DNA from: Streptomyces sp. NBC_00440
GTDB lineage: Bacteria; Actinomycetota; Actinomycetes; Streptomycetales; Streptomycetaceae
Direction: 5' to 3'
Assembly: GCF_036014215.1 (NCBI RefSeq)
Contig: NZ_CP107921.1
Coordinates: forward strand, 5,277,501 to 5,341,500
Length of the DNA stretch: 64,000 nt
Shown piece by piece: positions 9,782-18,546 of this stretch. Position numbers and translations under genes: made by a program. Numbering within the stretch: position 1 is the stretch's first letter; every line of letters starts with the position of its first letter. Below the pieces are notes generated by a model. The model was not told where the DNA came from. It was given only the letters and a program-made list of their open reading frames with translations, and ran no database searches.

Positions 9782-10146
9782 GCGATGAGACCACGGAGGG
9801 CGCGGCTGTTGATACGGAGGGTGGGATCCGGCCACTTTCTGTCAGCTGCTTCGAGGCCGCAACCCTTTGTGCCACCCTCTCCCCAGGGATATGACTTCGG
9901 GCCGAGTCCGAGGGAGGCGGAGGTCATGCACCGTACCGCCTCCGGCAGGAGCGACCAGCAGTTCGCCGCTGCCAGCAGCATCCGAACCAGCACCAACAGC
10001 CTTACAGCGGAAGCGATATGGCTGGGAACGTCCGCGCGGGAGCCCGGCCGCCATGGCTGAATCCCTGCGCGGTGAGGGGAGGCGGGGCGCCGCGCACGGC
10101 AGCCCGGCCGCAGAGACGGAGTCGTACGTTCCCGAAGGGGCAGAGC
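9782..10146. other. Gap between tadC and flp, likely flp promoter and leader
   Basis: This 365-base stretch holds no gene I can support. An open frame begins at an ATG 3 bases after the tadC stop (9785-10060, 91 codons), but the predicted protein is Arg/Ser/Pro-rich, has no recognisable motif and changes character across the gap. The region is less GC-biased than its neighbours and plausibly carries a separate promoter, giving the abundant pilin stronger expression than the machine genes. No clear -35/-10 pair is evident. Confidence 0.4.
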
Positions 10147-10374
10147 ATGGCGAAGGACATCACGCTCAAGGCGTATCTGGCGTTCGGCACCTGGCGCGAC
10201 ACGGTCGTCTCCCGGATGCGGAGGCGCGCGGGCGACAGCGGCGCGAGCATCGTGGAGTACGGCGGGCTGCTGGTGATCGTGGCGCTGATCGTGGTGGCGG
10301 TGCGGGGGCTGGGGCTGCAGAACATCATCTCGAAGGCGATCGGTACTGCCGTCAACTCCATCACCGGGGGCTGA
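10147..10374 (+). CDS. flp: Flp-type major pilin prepilin
   Basis: A 75-aa Flp/TadE-family prepilin. A basic cytoplasmic leader (residues 1-35, including SRMRRRAGDSG) precedes the class IVb signature G/ASIVEY, in which prepilin peptidase would cut after Gly and the fifth residue is Glu, followed by Tyr. The next 20 residues (GGLLVIVALIVVAV) are the pilin helix. The ATG at 10147 has a GAAGGGGCAG ribosome site; longer upstream starts add non-pilin residues. The stop overlaps the proposed CTG start of the next gene. Confidence 0.88.
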   Translation: MAKDITLKAYLAFGTWRDTVVSRMRRRAGDSGASIVEYGGLLVIVALIVVAVRGLGLQNIISKAIGTAVNSITGG

Positions 10375-10979
10375 GGGCGAGGGCGCCCCGCGCCGGGGAC
10401 GACCGGGGCCAGACCATCCTCATCTACGTCGTCGTGGTGGGCGGACTGCTCTTTCTGGCCTTCGCCTACTTCGCCTTCGCGCAAGCCGCCGTGGCCCGCA
10501 ACGGTGCCCAGTCGGCCGCGGACGCCGCAGCACTCGCGGCGGCCCAGGACGTCCGGGACCAGATGGCCGACGGCCTGACCGGCTCGCTGGGGCAGAAGGA
10601 CGCATGGGCGGGCTGGCTGCTCGGCGACCACCCTGTCGCCGGTACGGGGAGTGCCGCAGCGGCCCGGCTCGCGGGCGACAACGACGCCACCCTCGACGGG
10701 CTCGCGCCGACGACGGTCAAGGGGTATCCCGCCTTCGAGGCGAGCATCACCACCCGGTTCACCGTCGGCAAGTCCGTCATCCCCGGTACGGAGGGCAGGC
10801 ACGCCAAGGCCCATGCCGTCGCGATGATCGAGCCGCGCTGCTCTGTCACGCCGTCCGGAGACCCGAAGCTCGTCGAATTCGACTGTGACGGCCGGCACTG
10901 GGAGATCGACCCGAAGAAGCTGGACACGATTGAACTGCCCCAGCCGAAGGACCTGTTCGCTGTCCACCTGGCCGAGTGA
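10371..10979 (+). CDS. TadG/pilus-associated single-pass protein, probable CTG start
   Basis: A 202-aa tad-locus protein. The conserved start of TadE/G-like proteins is readable as GDDRGQTILIYVVVVGG, followed by AAVARNGAQSAADAAALAAAQ, typical of TadG-like exported proteins. The C-terminal part is an extracytoplasmic domain with a Cys pair. No ATG, GTG or TTG in this frame lies at a sensible place before DDRGQ. The best start is CTG at 10371, overlapping the flp stop (CTGA) and preceded by GGGGG. An internal GTG at 10434 would destroy the membrane helix. Confidence 0.78.
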   Translation: MRARAPRAGDDRGQTILIYVVVVGGLLFLAFAYFAFAQAAVARNGAQSAADAAALAAAQDVRDQMADGLTGSLGQKDAWAGWLLGDHPVAGTGSAAAARLAGDNDATLDGLAPTTVKGYPAFEASITTRFTVGKSVIPGTEGRHAKAHAVAMIEPRCSVTPSGDPKLVEFDCDGRHWEIDPKKLDTIELPQPKDLFAVHLAE

Positions 10980-10992
10980 GGATGAGTAGTAG

Positions 10993-11586
10993 ATGAACAT
11001 GCGTCGCACCTTGAGGGCCCGCAGGGCGCTGGCCACTGTGGCAGTCACAGCGGGCCTGGCGCTCACCGTGGCGGGCTGCGGAGGCGACGGCGGGGGAACG
11101 GACAAGGGGAGCGCGTCGCCCCCCGCGGCCGGTGCGAAGGGGAGCGGCGACACCGCACAGCCGGCTCCGTCCGCGTCGGCCGACAAGACCCTGGCACAGG
11201 TCAAGGGCGGGGCTGACATCACCCTGACCATCACCTCGGCGGTGCGCGACACCGGTGGCTTCCTCACCGTCAGCGGAACGGTGAAGAACGGAAGCGGCAA
11301 GTACTGGCTCGAACCCAGCTGGGCGGGGGACGAGAAGGAACTGGCCGCCAACTCCACGTCCATGGCCGGGGCCGCGCTCGTCGACCAGGCAGGCAAGAAG
11401 AAGTACCTCATCCTGCGGGACACCGACGGACGCTGCCTCTGCACGAAGTTCAGCGGCGGGATCCAGGCGGACGAGGAGAAGCCGTTCTACGCCCAGTTCC
11501 CCGCCCCGCCCGCCAGTACCAAGTCCGTGGAGTTCCAGATCGGCGACATGCCTCCTGCCACCATCGACATCTCCGACGGGCAGTGA
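10993..11586 (+). CDS. Putative lipoprotein of the tad locus
   Basis: A 197-aa predicted lipoprotein. Basic N-terminus MNMRRTLRARR, a hydrophobic run and the lipobox LTVAGC at about residues 24-29 predict lipidation at Cys29 and anchoring to the outer face of the membrane. A Gly/Ser/Ala/Pro linker follows, then a beta-rich domain from about residue 75 (DITLTITSAVRDTGGFLTVSGTVKN) with a CLC motif near residue 145. It lies 13 bases after the TadG-like gene and 3 bases before the OmpA-like gene, so all three are probably co-transcribed. Confidence 0.82.
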   Translation: MNMRRTLRARRALATVAVTAGLALTVAGCGGDGGGTDKGSASPPAAGAKGSGDTAQPAPSASADKTLAQVKGGADITLTITSAVRDTGGFLTVSGTVKNGSGKYWLEPSWAGDEKELAANSTSMAGAALVDQAGKKKYLILRDTDGRCLCTKFSGGIQADEEKPFYAQFPAPPASTKSVEFQIGDMPPATIDISDGQ

Positions 11587-11589
11587 CCG

Positions 11590-12234
11590 ATGAGACGACC
11601 ACGCCGCCCCGCGGCCACCCTCGCCGCCACCCTCCTGCTCACCGGGCTGACCGTCACCGGGGCACATGCCGCCGGTCCCAGCCCCGGCCCCAGCGCGCCC
11701 CCGGACAGCACGACGTCCTCGCCACCGCCCGCCATCGACCCCGCCGCCCCCGGGCTCCGGCTCGGCGACGGGGCGACGCTCGCGCCCTCCCATGTCCTCG
11801 ACATCAAGTCCGTCGTCGAGGACCTCGGCGGTGAGGAGCGCCGTGAGGACACCAACGCCGATGTGACGTTCGCGCTCCAGGCAGAAGTCCTCTTCCCCAA
11901 GGACAGCCCCAAGCTCAATCCGGAGGCCAGGGCGCGCATCAAGGCCATCGCCGACGAAGCCCTCGCCCAGCACGCCACCAAGGTCCGGGTCTTCGGGTTC
12001 ACCGACAACCTCGGCTCGTACGAGCACGGCAAGGTCCTCTCCAAGCGGCGCGCCGACTCCGTGCAGGAGGAGCTGGCCAAGTCGCTCGGCTCCGATGTCA
12101 CGTTCGACATCCGCGGATACAGCGAGGACTACCCGATCGCCTCGAACGCCACCGAAGAGGGCCGTACGAAGAACCGCCGCGTCGAGATCTCCTTCCCCCG
12201 TGGCGAGAAGCCCGGGTCCGGCTCCGCCTCGTAG
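11590..12234 (+). CDS. Exported OmpA-family domain protein
   Basis: A 214-aa exported protein. Signal peptide about residues 1-28 (MRRPRRP, hydrophobic core, GAHAA) is followed by a Pro/Ser-rich linker and a C-terminal OmpA-like peptidoglycan-binding domain. Visible landmarks are VLFPKDSPKLNPEARARI, VFGFTDNLGSYEHG, LSKRRADSV and the closing KNRRVEI. Such domains bind cell-wall peptide side chains. At the end of the tad operon it could anchor pili or the lipoprotein to peptidoglycan (inference). Short imperfect tandem repeats begin just past its stop. Confidence 0.88.
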   Translation: MRRPRRPAATLAATLLLTGLTVTGAHAAGPSPGPSAPPDSTTSSPPPAIDPAAPGLRLGDGATLAPSHVLDIKSVVEDLGGEERREDTNADVTFALQAEVLFPKDSPKLNPEARARIKAIADEALAQHATKVRVFGFTDNLGSYEHGKVLSKRRADSVQEELAKSLGSDVTFDIRGYSEDYPIASNATEEGRTKNRRVEISFPRGEKPGSGSAS

Positions 12235-12235
12235 G

Positions 12236-12290
12236 ACCGGGCAGGACAGGACCGGGCAGGGCAGGGCAGGGCAGGACAGGACAGGACCGG
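12236..12290. repeat. Imperfect 5-bp tandem repeats (GGACA/GGGCA)
   Basis: About ten back-to-back copies of a GGRCA-type pentamer (GGACA, GGGCA, GGACC variants) start right after the OmpA-like stop codon. They are non-coding and show no hairpin symmetry. The tract looks like a slippage-prone microsatellite. Confidence 0.75.
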
Positions 12291-12603
12291 ACACGACGAT
12301 CTGGCTCCGCCGGGGCGCGGCAGCAACGGCTTCTGCTGGTGGCCGAATTCGGTTGCCCCGCGTACGGGCGTGCGGGCACTGTGTCGCGAGGCCATTCGGC
12401 TCCGGGGCGTGCGTTCCGGGGCGCGCGATGCGAGACGTGCGTTCTGGGCGGGCGACCCGCGTCGTGCGGGGGTCCTGCGCCTACGGGGGTGGGGCCGGAC
12501 CCCCGCGCTCCACGGCCCGGCCCGTGCCGCCCGGGGCCACGGCGGCGCGGCCCGGACGGGGGGAGATCCCCGTTTCGTATACCCCGGCCTTCATCATGGA
12601 CCG
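12291..12603. other. Gene-free leader before the DMT transporter
   Basis: Very GC-rich with no codon structure I can support on either strand. A TATACC hexamer at 12578-12583 lies 20 bases before the transporter start and could be a -10 box, but no -35 partner is clear. Confidence 0.35.
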
Positions 12604-13476
12604 GTGATCAGTGTCCTCTTCGCCGTGCTCACCGCGCTCAGTAACGGCGCCGCATCCGTGTTCCAGCGCCGTGCCGCCGCGAAGGTGCCCGACGCCGAGG
12701 CGATGCATGTGTCCCTCTTCGGCCACCTGATCCGCCAGCGGGTGTGGCTGGCCGGGGTCGGTCTGGTGATCGTCGCAGCCGTCTGCCAGGCCGTCGCCCT
12801 GGCCACCGGACCGATCGCCGTGGTGCAGCCGATCTTCGTCATCGAACTCCCCGCGACCCTGCTGCTCGCCGGCTACCTCATGCGCGTACGGCTGCCCCGC
12901 ACAGTCTGGTACGGCGTGGCCGCCGTCACCGTGGGCCTCGCTCTCGGGATGGCCACCGCGGCTCCGGGCGGCGGTGGCGAGACCGTGGACGGGCTGCGGT
13001 GGATCCCGGCGCTGATCCTCACCGGGATCTTCGAGACGGTCCTGATCGGTGCGGCCCTCAAGACCCGTGGCAACTCCCGCGGGGCCCTCCTCGGGCTGGC
13101 CGCCGCCTGCGGCTACGCACTCACCGCCGCACTCATGAAGGACGCCATGGCGCGGCTCAGCGACGCCGACGGATGGGTGGAACTCCTCAAGTCCTGGCAG
13201 CTCTACGGCACGGCCGCAGCCGGCGTGGGCTCGCTCTTCCTGCTGCAGAACGCCCTCCAGGCGGGCACCCTGGTCGCGGTCCAGCCGATGCTCACCCTCG
13301 GCGACGCGCTCATCAGCATCCTGTACGGCGTGACCCTGTTCGGTGAGACGCTGCGCACCGGCTGGTGGCTGGTGCCTGAGCTGGCCGCGCTCGCCCTGGT
13401 CGGCCTCGGCTGTGTCGAGCTGGCCCGCTCCCCGCTGGCCTCCGGCAGCACCGGCCCGCCGTCCAGGGTGAAATAA
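12604..13476 (+). CDS. DMT-superfamily transporter (EamA/NIPA-like)
   Basis: A 290-aa polytopic membrane protein. Nine to ten hydrophobic segments are visible, arranged as two halves, which is the drug/metabolite transporter plan. The GTG at 12604 opens directly into the first helix (ISVLFAVLTALSNGAASVFQRR); upstream in-frame starts would add a GC-shadow extension. GPIAVVQPIFVIELPATLLLAG and LVAVQPMLTLGDALISI are the conserved helix-loop segments of the two halves. Substrate cannot be deduced. The stop codon lies in the loop of a terminator hairpin. Confidence 0.88.
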   Translation: MISVLFAVLTALSNGAASVFQRRAAAKVPDAEAMHVSLFGHLIRQRVWLAGVGLVIVAAVCQAVALATGPIAVVQPIFVIELPATLLLAGYLMRVRLPRTVWYGVAAVTVGLALGMATAAPGGGGETVDGLRWIPALILTGIFETVLIGAALKTRGNSRGALLGLAAACGYALTAALMKDAMARLSDADGWVELLKSWQLYGTAAAGVGSLFLLQNALQAGTLVAVQPMLTLGDALISILYGVTLFGETLRTGWWLVPELAALALVGLGCVELARSPLASGSTGPPSRVK

Positions 13477-13488
13477 ACGGCGGGCCGG
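13451..13488. terminator. Bidirectional hairpin overlapping the transporter stop
   Basis: CCGGCCCGCCGT (13451-13462) pairs perfectly with ACGGCGGGCCGG (13477-13488); the 14-base loop contains the transporter stop codon. It lies 12 bases before the end of the converging membrane-protein gene and can serve both. Confidence 0.78.
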
Positions 13489-13500
13489 GTCCGTTGGGCG

Positions 13501-15054
13501 TTACGCCGTGCACTCCACCCGGATCGCGGACGAGGCATTGTGTGCGTTCTCCCGTGACGACGAACTCCAGTCGTCGCCGCGGTCGTGGAGCTTCACGCTC
13601 AGCACACCTGAGTTGATCTTGTACGAGGGGGCTGCTATCCACTCGCCGCGGTGACTCACCTGGGTGATCGTGAAATGGCCGAGCTGGGTGGAGCCCGCGG
13701 TGCTGGTGCCGTCGTGGACGGTGTAGTACGTGGGCTGGCCGCCGACGTGTCCGACGTTGCTGTCGTTCGGTATGTAGACGCTGACCTTGCAACTGCCGGA
13801 CTTCACGTCACCGGTCCGGAAGTTCCACACCGCGCTGTTGTCGCTGTCGTTGGAGTCGCCCGACATGGGAATCGAGCGGTACCAGCCCGAGCAGCCACCT
13901 GAGGCGTAAGCGCCGTCGTGGGTGGTCCAGCCCTTCTGGTCGTCGGTGTACTTGCCGCGTTCGGTGTACGTGACCGAACTGTTGGAGCAGTGCATTCCGC
14001 CGATCGCGGAGTAGAGCACCTTGGGGGAGGACGACGTCTTGTTCGCCGTGTTGGTGGCGCCGCTGCCCGACGAGGAGTCCGTCTTGGTGTCGGTCTTCCC
14101 CTTGCCCGTGGAGGAGTCCGAGTCGGTCGTGCCCTTCCCGGGATGGCTGTCCGTCTTGGTGTCCCCGGGGCCGTCGGCGCTGTCCGCCGACGCGGCTTCG
14201 TGGATGGGCGGGGCGTTCACGCCGCCCGCCGGGCCCGATCCGCCGGTCCCCTTCGAACCGCCCTTGCCCAGTGGTGCCTTGGAGGCGTCGGACTGCGGTA
14301 CGTAGCCGTCCGCCCCGGCGCCGGGGTCGGTGTATCCGGCGGCGGCGTTCCTGGTGTTGTGCTTGGGTCCGTCCCCGCCGGTGAACGAGGCGACGACGAA
14401 CGGGAGGGACAGCAGCACCACGCCCCCGATCGCGGCCGCCGCGACCATCGGTCGGGAGACCTTGCCGGGTGCCGAGTCCTCCTCCTCCGTACCGGTTCCG
14501 CCGGGGCCGTTCCCGCCCGCGGTGCTCACGGCGGCGGTGGCATCGGAGGAGGTACGGGTGCGAGTACGGCTCCGGGTGAGGCTGCCCAGTACGGCGGTGA
14601 GTGCCGGTATCCCACGGGACGTTGAGGCTGCGGCCGTCGAGGTCGAGGTCGAGGTCGCGGTGGCGCTGGCGGGGGTGGCCGTGGTTTCCGGCTCGGTTGC
14701 GGGGGCCGCCGTGGCATCCGAAGCCGGTTCCGAAGCCGGTTCCGAGGCCGGTTCGGGGGCCGGTTCGGGCTTCTGGGGCTTCTCGGCCTTCTGCGGCTCG
14801 GCCTTCTCGGCGGCCACGGCCTCGGGTGCCGATTCGAGCGTCGTTGCCTTGCTCTCCGTCACGCGGGTGGCGGCAGGCACCTCCGCACCGATCACGCCAC
14901 CGGCGAGCGTCGCGGCGACGTCCTTCGGGGAAGCCCCGCCGGATTCCGTCACCTTCTCCGTCCCGGTCTGCGTACCCTCTCCCGGCGCCGCCTCATCGGA
15001 CGTGTCCGCAGCAGCGGACACCTCGCTGTTCGACTCGGGTTCCGTGCTCGCCAT
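13501..15054 (-). CDS. Single-pass membrane protein with disordered arms and exported beta domain
   Basis: A 517-aa protein directly downstream of the giant gene on the same strand. The ATG at 15054 is chosen because GAGGTG lies 4-5 bases upstream. Residues 1-200 are Ala/Glu/Pro/Thr/Ser-rich with short tandem repeats (EPASEPASEPAS) and likely disordered. One transmembrane helix follows (MVAAAAIGGVVLLSLPFVVASF), then a Gly/Ser/Thr/Lys-rich stalk and a C-terminal domain of about 160 residues with four Cys. That domain (QLGHFTITQV, SVKLHDRGDDW, SSAIRVEC) resembles golvesin/Xly carbohydrate-binding-like beta sandwiches; the match is tentative. A role in surface attachment or display of the giant product is inferred from position only. 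Confidence 0.8.
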   Translation of the reverse strand: MASTEPESNSEVSAAADTSDEAAPGEGTQTGTEKVTESGGASPKDVAATLAGGVIGAEVPAATRVTESKATTLESAPEAVAAEKAEPQKAEKPQKPEPAPEPASEPASEPASDATAAPATEPETTATPASATATSTSTSTAAASTSRGIPALTAVLGSLTRSRTRTRTSSDATAAVSTAGGNGPGGTGTEEEDSAPGKVSRPMVAAAAIGGVVLLSLPFVVASFTGGDGPKHNTRNAAAGYTDPGAGADGYVPQSDASKAPLGKGGSKGTGGSGPAGGVNAPPIHEAASADSADGPGDTKTDSHPGKGTTDSDSSTGKGKTDTKTDSSSGSGATNTANKTSSSPKVLYSAIGGMHCSNSSVTYTERGKYTDDQKGWTTHDGAYASGGCSGWYRSIPMSGDSNDSDNSAVWNFRTGDVKSGSCKVSVYIPNDSNVGHVGGQPTYYTVHDGTSTAGSTQLGHFTITQVSHRGEWIAAPSYKINSGVLSVKLHDRGDDWSSSSRENAHNASSAIRVECTA

Positions 15055-15144
15055 GGCCACCTCGCCTCTCCTGCTTCTCGTACTGCTCTTACTGCTCATG
15101 TGCATTCGTTCGTGTACGTCAGCCGTGTACGGCAGTGGTGCGTG

Positions 15145-18100
15145 TCAGTCGCCCGCGCCGGACAGCGCGGCGAAGATGTCCGTGGACAGTGTCACGGGCG
15201 GACCGTCGTCCTCGAACACACCCCCCGGGTACCGCACGTTGAGCTGCGTCAGCTGGAATTGGACGAACTGCTCGTAGAGGGCCAGTTCCTCCGCCAGCTT
15301 GGTGGGCAGCGGCCCGGATCGCCGGGCGAGGTCCACTGTCAGGAACAGATCGGCCTGGAACTTCCCCTTCTCGCGCGGGTCGAAGTCCGCAGGCACCTGA
15401 TCGGTGCCGTCGTTGGTCTTCCTGCGCCAGTGCCCCACCAACTCTCGCAGGCGCTGATCCGTGAAGACGTTCAGGCCCAGGTGCTGCGCCTCCGCCGACC
15501 AGTGCACGAAGGAGCGGAACCGCTGCTCCGCGAGGCCGGGTTCGCTGCCCAGCAGCTCGTCGGCCGCGGCAAGGAACCGTGCGCGGTCGCGGCCGATGCG
15601 GGCCTCTTCCTGCCGCTGACGTTCGTTGTCCCGGTACTTCTGCGCCACCGCCTCGGGCGAAAGGGGCTGCTGCCAGAAGGACTTGTCCTCGCCCAGAGAG
15701 ATGATGTCCGCCGTGGGCACCCGGAGGGCGTCCGCCAGCCGTGTCAGGTATCTCGGGTGTACGCCCAGCGCGTAGGCATGGAGCTCGGTCTCGTTCGGGA
15801 CCTGCGGCAGCGGATGGATGCGCGAGTCGTTGAACAGCTTCTGGGCCCCGGCCCGGTCCATGCTGATCACGTCGGACATCAGGCCCTGCTTGGTGTGCAG
15901 ATAGGACGCGAAGTGCCACCACTCGGAGAGCGGCGCGCCGATCTCCGACATCCGCCGGATGAGCGCGCTCGTGGTGTGCGGCCGGGCTTCCAGCCGGGTG
16001 GCCAGTTGGTCGAGTGCGTCGAGGGCGGAGCGGAGAGGGGCGGGTCCCTGGAGGGCGACCTTGATGCTGGCGAGGGCGGTGGGGTGCAGTCCGAGGGCCT
16101 GGGCCGCCGCGGCCGTACGGTCCAGGCCGGTACCGGTGTCGGCAGCGGTGCTCGTGCCGGTTCCTGTGCCGGTGTTCTCGGTCCCGCCCGGATGCGTGTC
16201 CGTGCTCGGGCTCGGGCTCGTGGTCGCGTCCGTGAGCGGGCCGGTCGGCTCCAGGCTCCGGTGCTGCTCCAACAGCCCTCGTACGCCGGGCTCGTCGAGC
16301 AGCCCGGACGGGGTGTTGCGGCGTACCGAAGCCGTCACGTCCGACGTCCAGACCGGGTCCTGCTCGTGGTGCGGCTGCCCCTGCGGGCCCTGCCAGCCGG
16401 CCGGCAGCTCGGACAGCGGCGGCAGCGTGGGGGCGACGGTGTTCAGGAAGTGGTACAGGCTTGACGGGTCGGAGGCGTCGACCGCCATCAGATCCGGCAG
16501 GGTGCTGTTGTCCACGTCGCCCATCAGGACTGTGAAGATGTCGGAGCGACGTGTGAGCTTCATCGTCGGGTCGGCCGCCGGTGCCAGCTCCACGTCGAAG
16601 GTGACCCGGCTCAGGTCGCGGCGTCCGGCGGGGTCGGGGTGCTGGAATCCGGCGGTCAGCTGCGCACGTATCTGCGGCAGCAGCTCATCGGTCACACGGC
16701 TGTGTTCCGCGGGGTCCAGCGGCGGATACGGCAGGACCCGGGTGACGCGTATCCCCAGCGCCCCGTCCTGGTGGATCACGCGCCGGACCGCGAACTGTGC
16801 CGCCGTGCCATTCGGCTTGTTCACCTGGGTATGCACGGGAGCCGTGAGCGCGAGCACTTCGGAAGAGCTGTGCGGGACCGGCGGCTGGTACGCGGAGGGC
16901 CGGACCCACAGCTGTTCGCCGCCCCGGACGTGTCCGTGCATCCGCACGCCGTTGTACACGCCCTCCCACAGGTAACCGCCCTCCGGGACCTGGACCCACG
17001 AACCCGAGCCGATCGCGTTGCGGTGGGCCACGACCATCGCTTCCCAGACCTGGTGCGTCGACCAGGAGGAGGGGAAGAGCAGCTGGCCGATGGTCGCCGT
17101 GCCGTCGGCGCCGAGCACGGCCCCGTTCTCCCGGTCGCCGAGCTGCCATTCGCGCGGGGGCGGGGTGCCCTTGGCGGCGGCCTGTTCGGTCAGCCCCCGC
17201 AGGTTGGGATCCCTGAACCAGACCGTGGCCCACTGGGTGCCGTTCGGGTGGGCGCTCCACAGCGGGTTGATCAGGACGCCCTGGTCGTACTGTGCCTCGA
17301 CCCCCGCCCGGTCCGGCAGTGCGTAGTGGACGCCGGTCCTGTTGTGGGTGGAGCCGTACGTCACGAAGCGCAGCGTGCCCTCCCCGATCGCGGGTTCGCC
17401 GGTGACTCCGGGCGGCGGTGCGAGATGGGCGAAATAAGGGGGAAGTTCGGGAACGGAGGGCGTTCTGAGGTGGACGGGCGTCACGAGCCCGGTCTGGTCG
17501 GAGTGCGGCGCGAAATCGGTGATGGTCCCCTTGCCGTCGACCGTGCCCTTGATCCGTACGCCCTGGTAGTCGCCGGTGAAGTGGTAGTTGCCCGCCTCGA
17601 TACCGTGGGCGCCCGTGGTGGGCACCAGACCGTCGGTGCTCTGCTGGCGGAGGTAGACCTGGCGGGTGGCGTAGAGCGCCTCTTCGAGGGTCCAGTGGTC
17701 GGGGAACATGGTCCGTGCGCTGCCGTCGGGGTGGGTGCCTGCCTGGTAGGTGCCGTTCGGGTTGCGTTCTTCGGTGGCGATGGCGCGGGGCCGGTCGGTG
17801 GTGCCTTGCGGGGCGAGGAGGCCGGGGATGCCGGTGCGGGGGTTGCCGCGCAGGACGCGTTCCCGTACGTCGAGCGGGATGTCGACGGTGGCCCGCGGCG
17901 CCCCGGGCATCGCCGCCCCGATCGCGGTGCCCATGACCAGGAGGTCGCGGGGCATGATCCGCAGATAGGGCGACCGAACCGACGGCCGCTGGAATTGGGA
18001 GTCGACCGCCGGCCGGCCGAAGAGCGGGTCGGCGTAGATGGCGCCCATCAGCGCGTGCTCGTCGTAGACCGGCCAGTGGGCGAGCCCCGGGGTGTGATCC

Positions 18101-18546
18101 CGGTAGTAGTCCCACAGGCCCAGCAGATGACCGATCTCATGGGCCGGCATCTGCGACTGGGCTTCGATGGTCTCCATGGAGAGGTACCAGTTCGCGCTGT
18201 TCGACCGGCCGTTGCCATCCGGGTTGGGGTGCAGCGCGATGGTGTGGTGCGCCTGTTTCGGGTCGTCCGTGAACTCGGCCCTCACCCGCAGCAGATCGCC
18301 GTTCGGCAGACGGTGGTCCGGGTCGTTGTAGTACTTCTTGAGACCGCCGACCGCCGTGTCCTTGGCGGCCTGGACGACCTCGGGGGTGACACCGGCCTGC
18401 GGGTCCAGGTAGATGCGTACGGTGATCTCCGCCTGGGTGGCCCCGTCCGGCAGCACGGTGCGCCGGGCGCTGAACTTGCGTTCCCAGGCGGGCCCCGTGT
18501 GGCCCGAGCTGTTCATGAACGGGGCCGAGGGGCGGGGGATCTCGGC
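15145..18546 (-). repeat. Giant protein module 5 (C-terminal)
   Basis: Residues about 7908-9040. Zinc site HEIGHLLGLWD starts at His8043 (18103-18141), with Met-turn LMGAIY. Unit A: RERVLRGNPRTGIPG ... TMFPDHWTLEE. Unit B: VTYGSTHNRTGVHYALPD ... LLFPSSWSTHQ. The tail has ALGVHPRYLTRLADAL and SFVHWSAE and ends in GPPVTLSTDIF, so the protein stops at the point where another module would begin. No extra C-terminal toxin domain is attached. Confidence 0.82.

Noticed and set aside
9785..10060. 91-codon frame after tadC as a pilus gene
   Set aside because: Close to the tadC stop but without ribosome site, membrane helix or motif; kept only as part of the described gap.
12236..12290. Pentamer tract as a replication origin or attachment site
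   Set aside because: No DnaA boxes, integrase or tRNA edge nearby; simple tandem repeat is sufficient.
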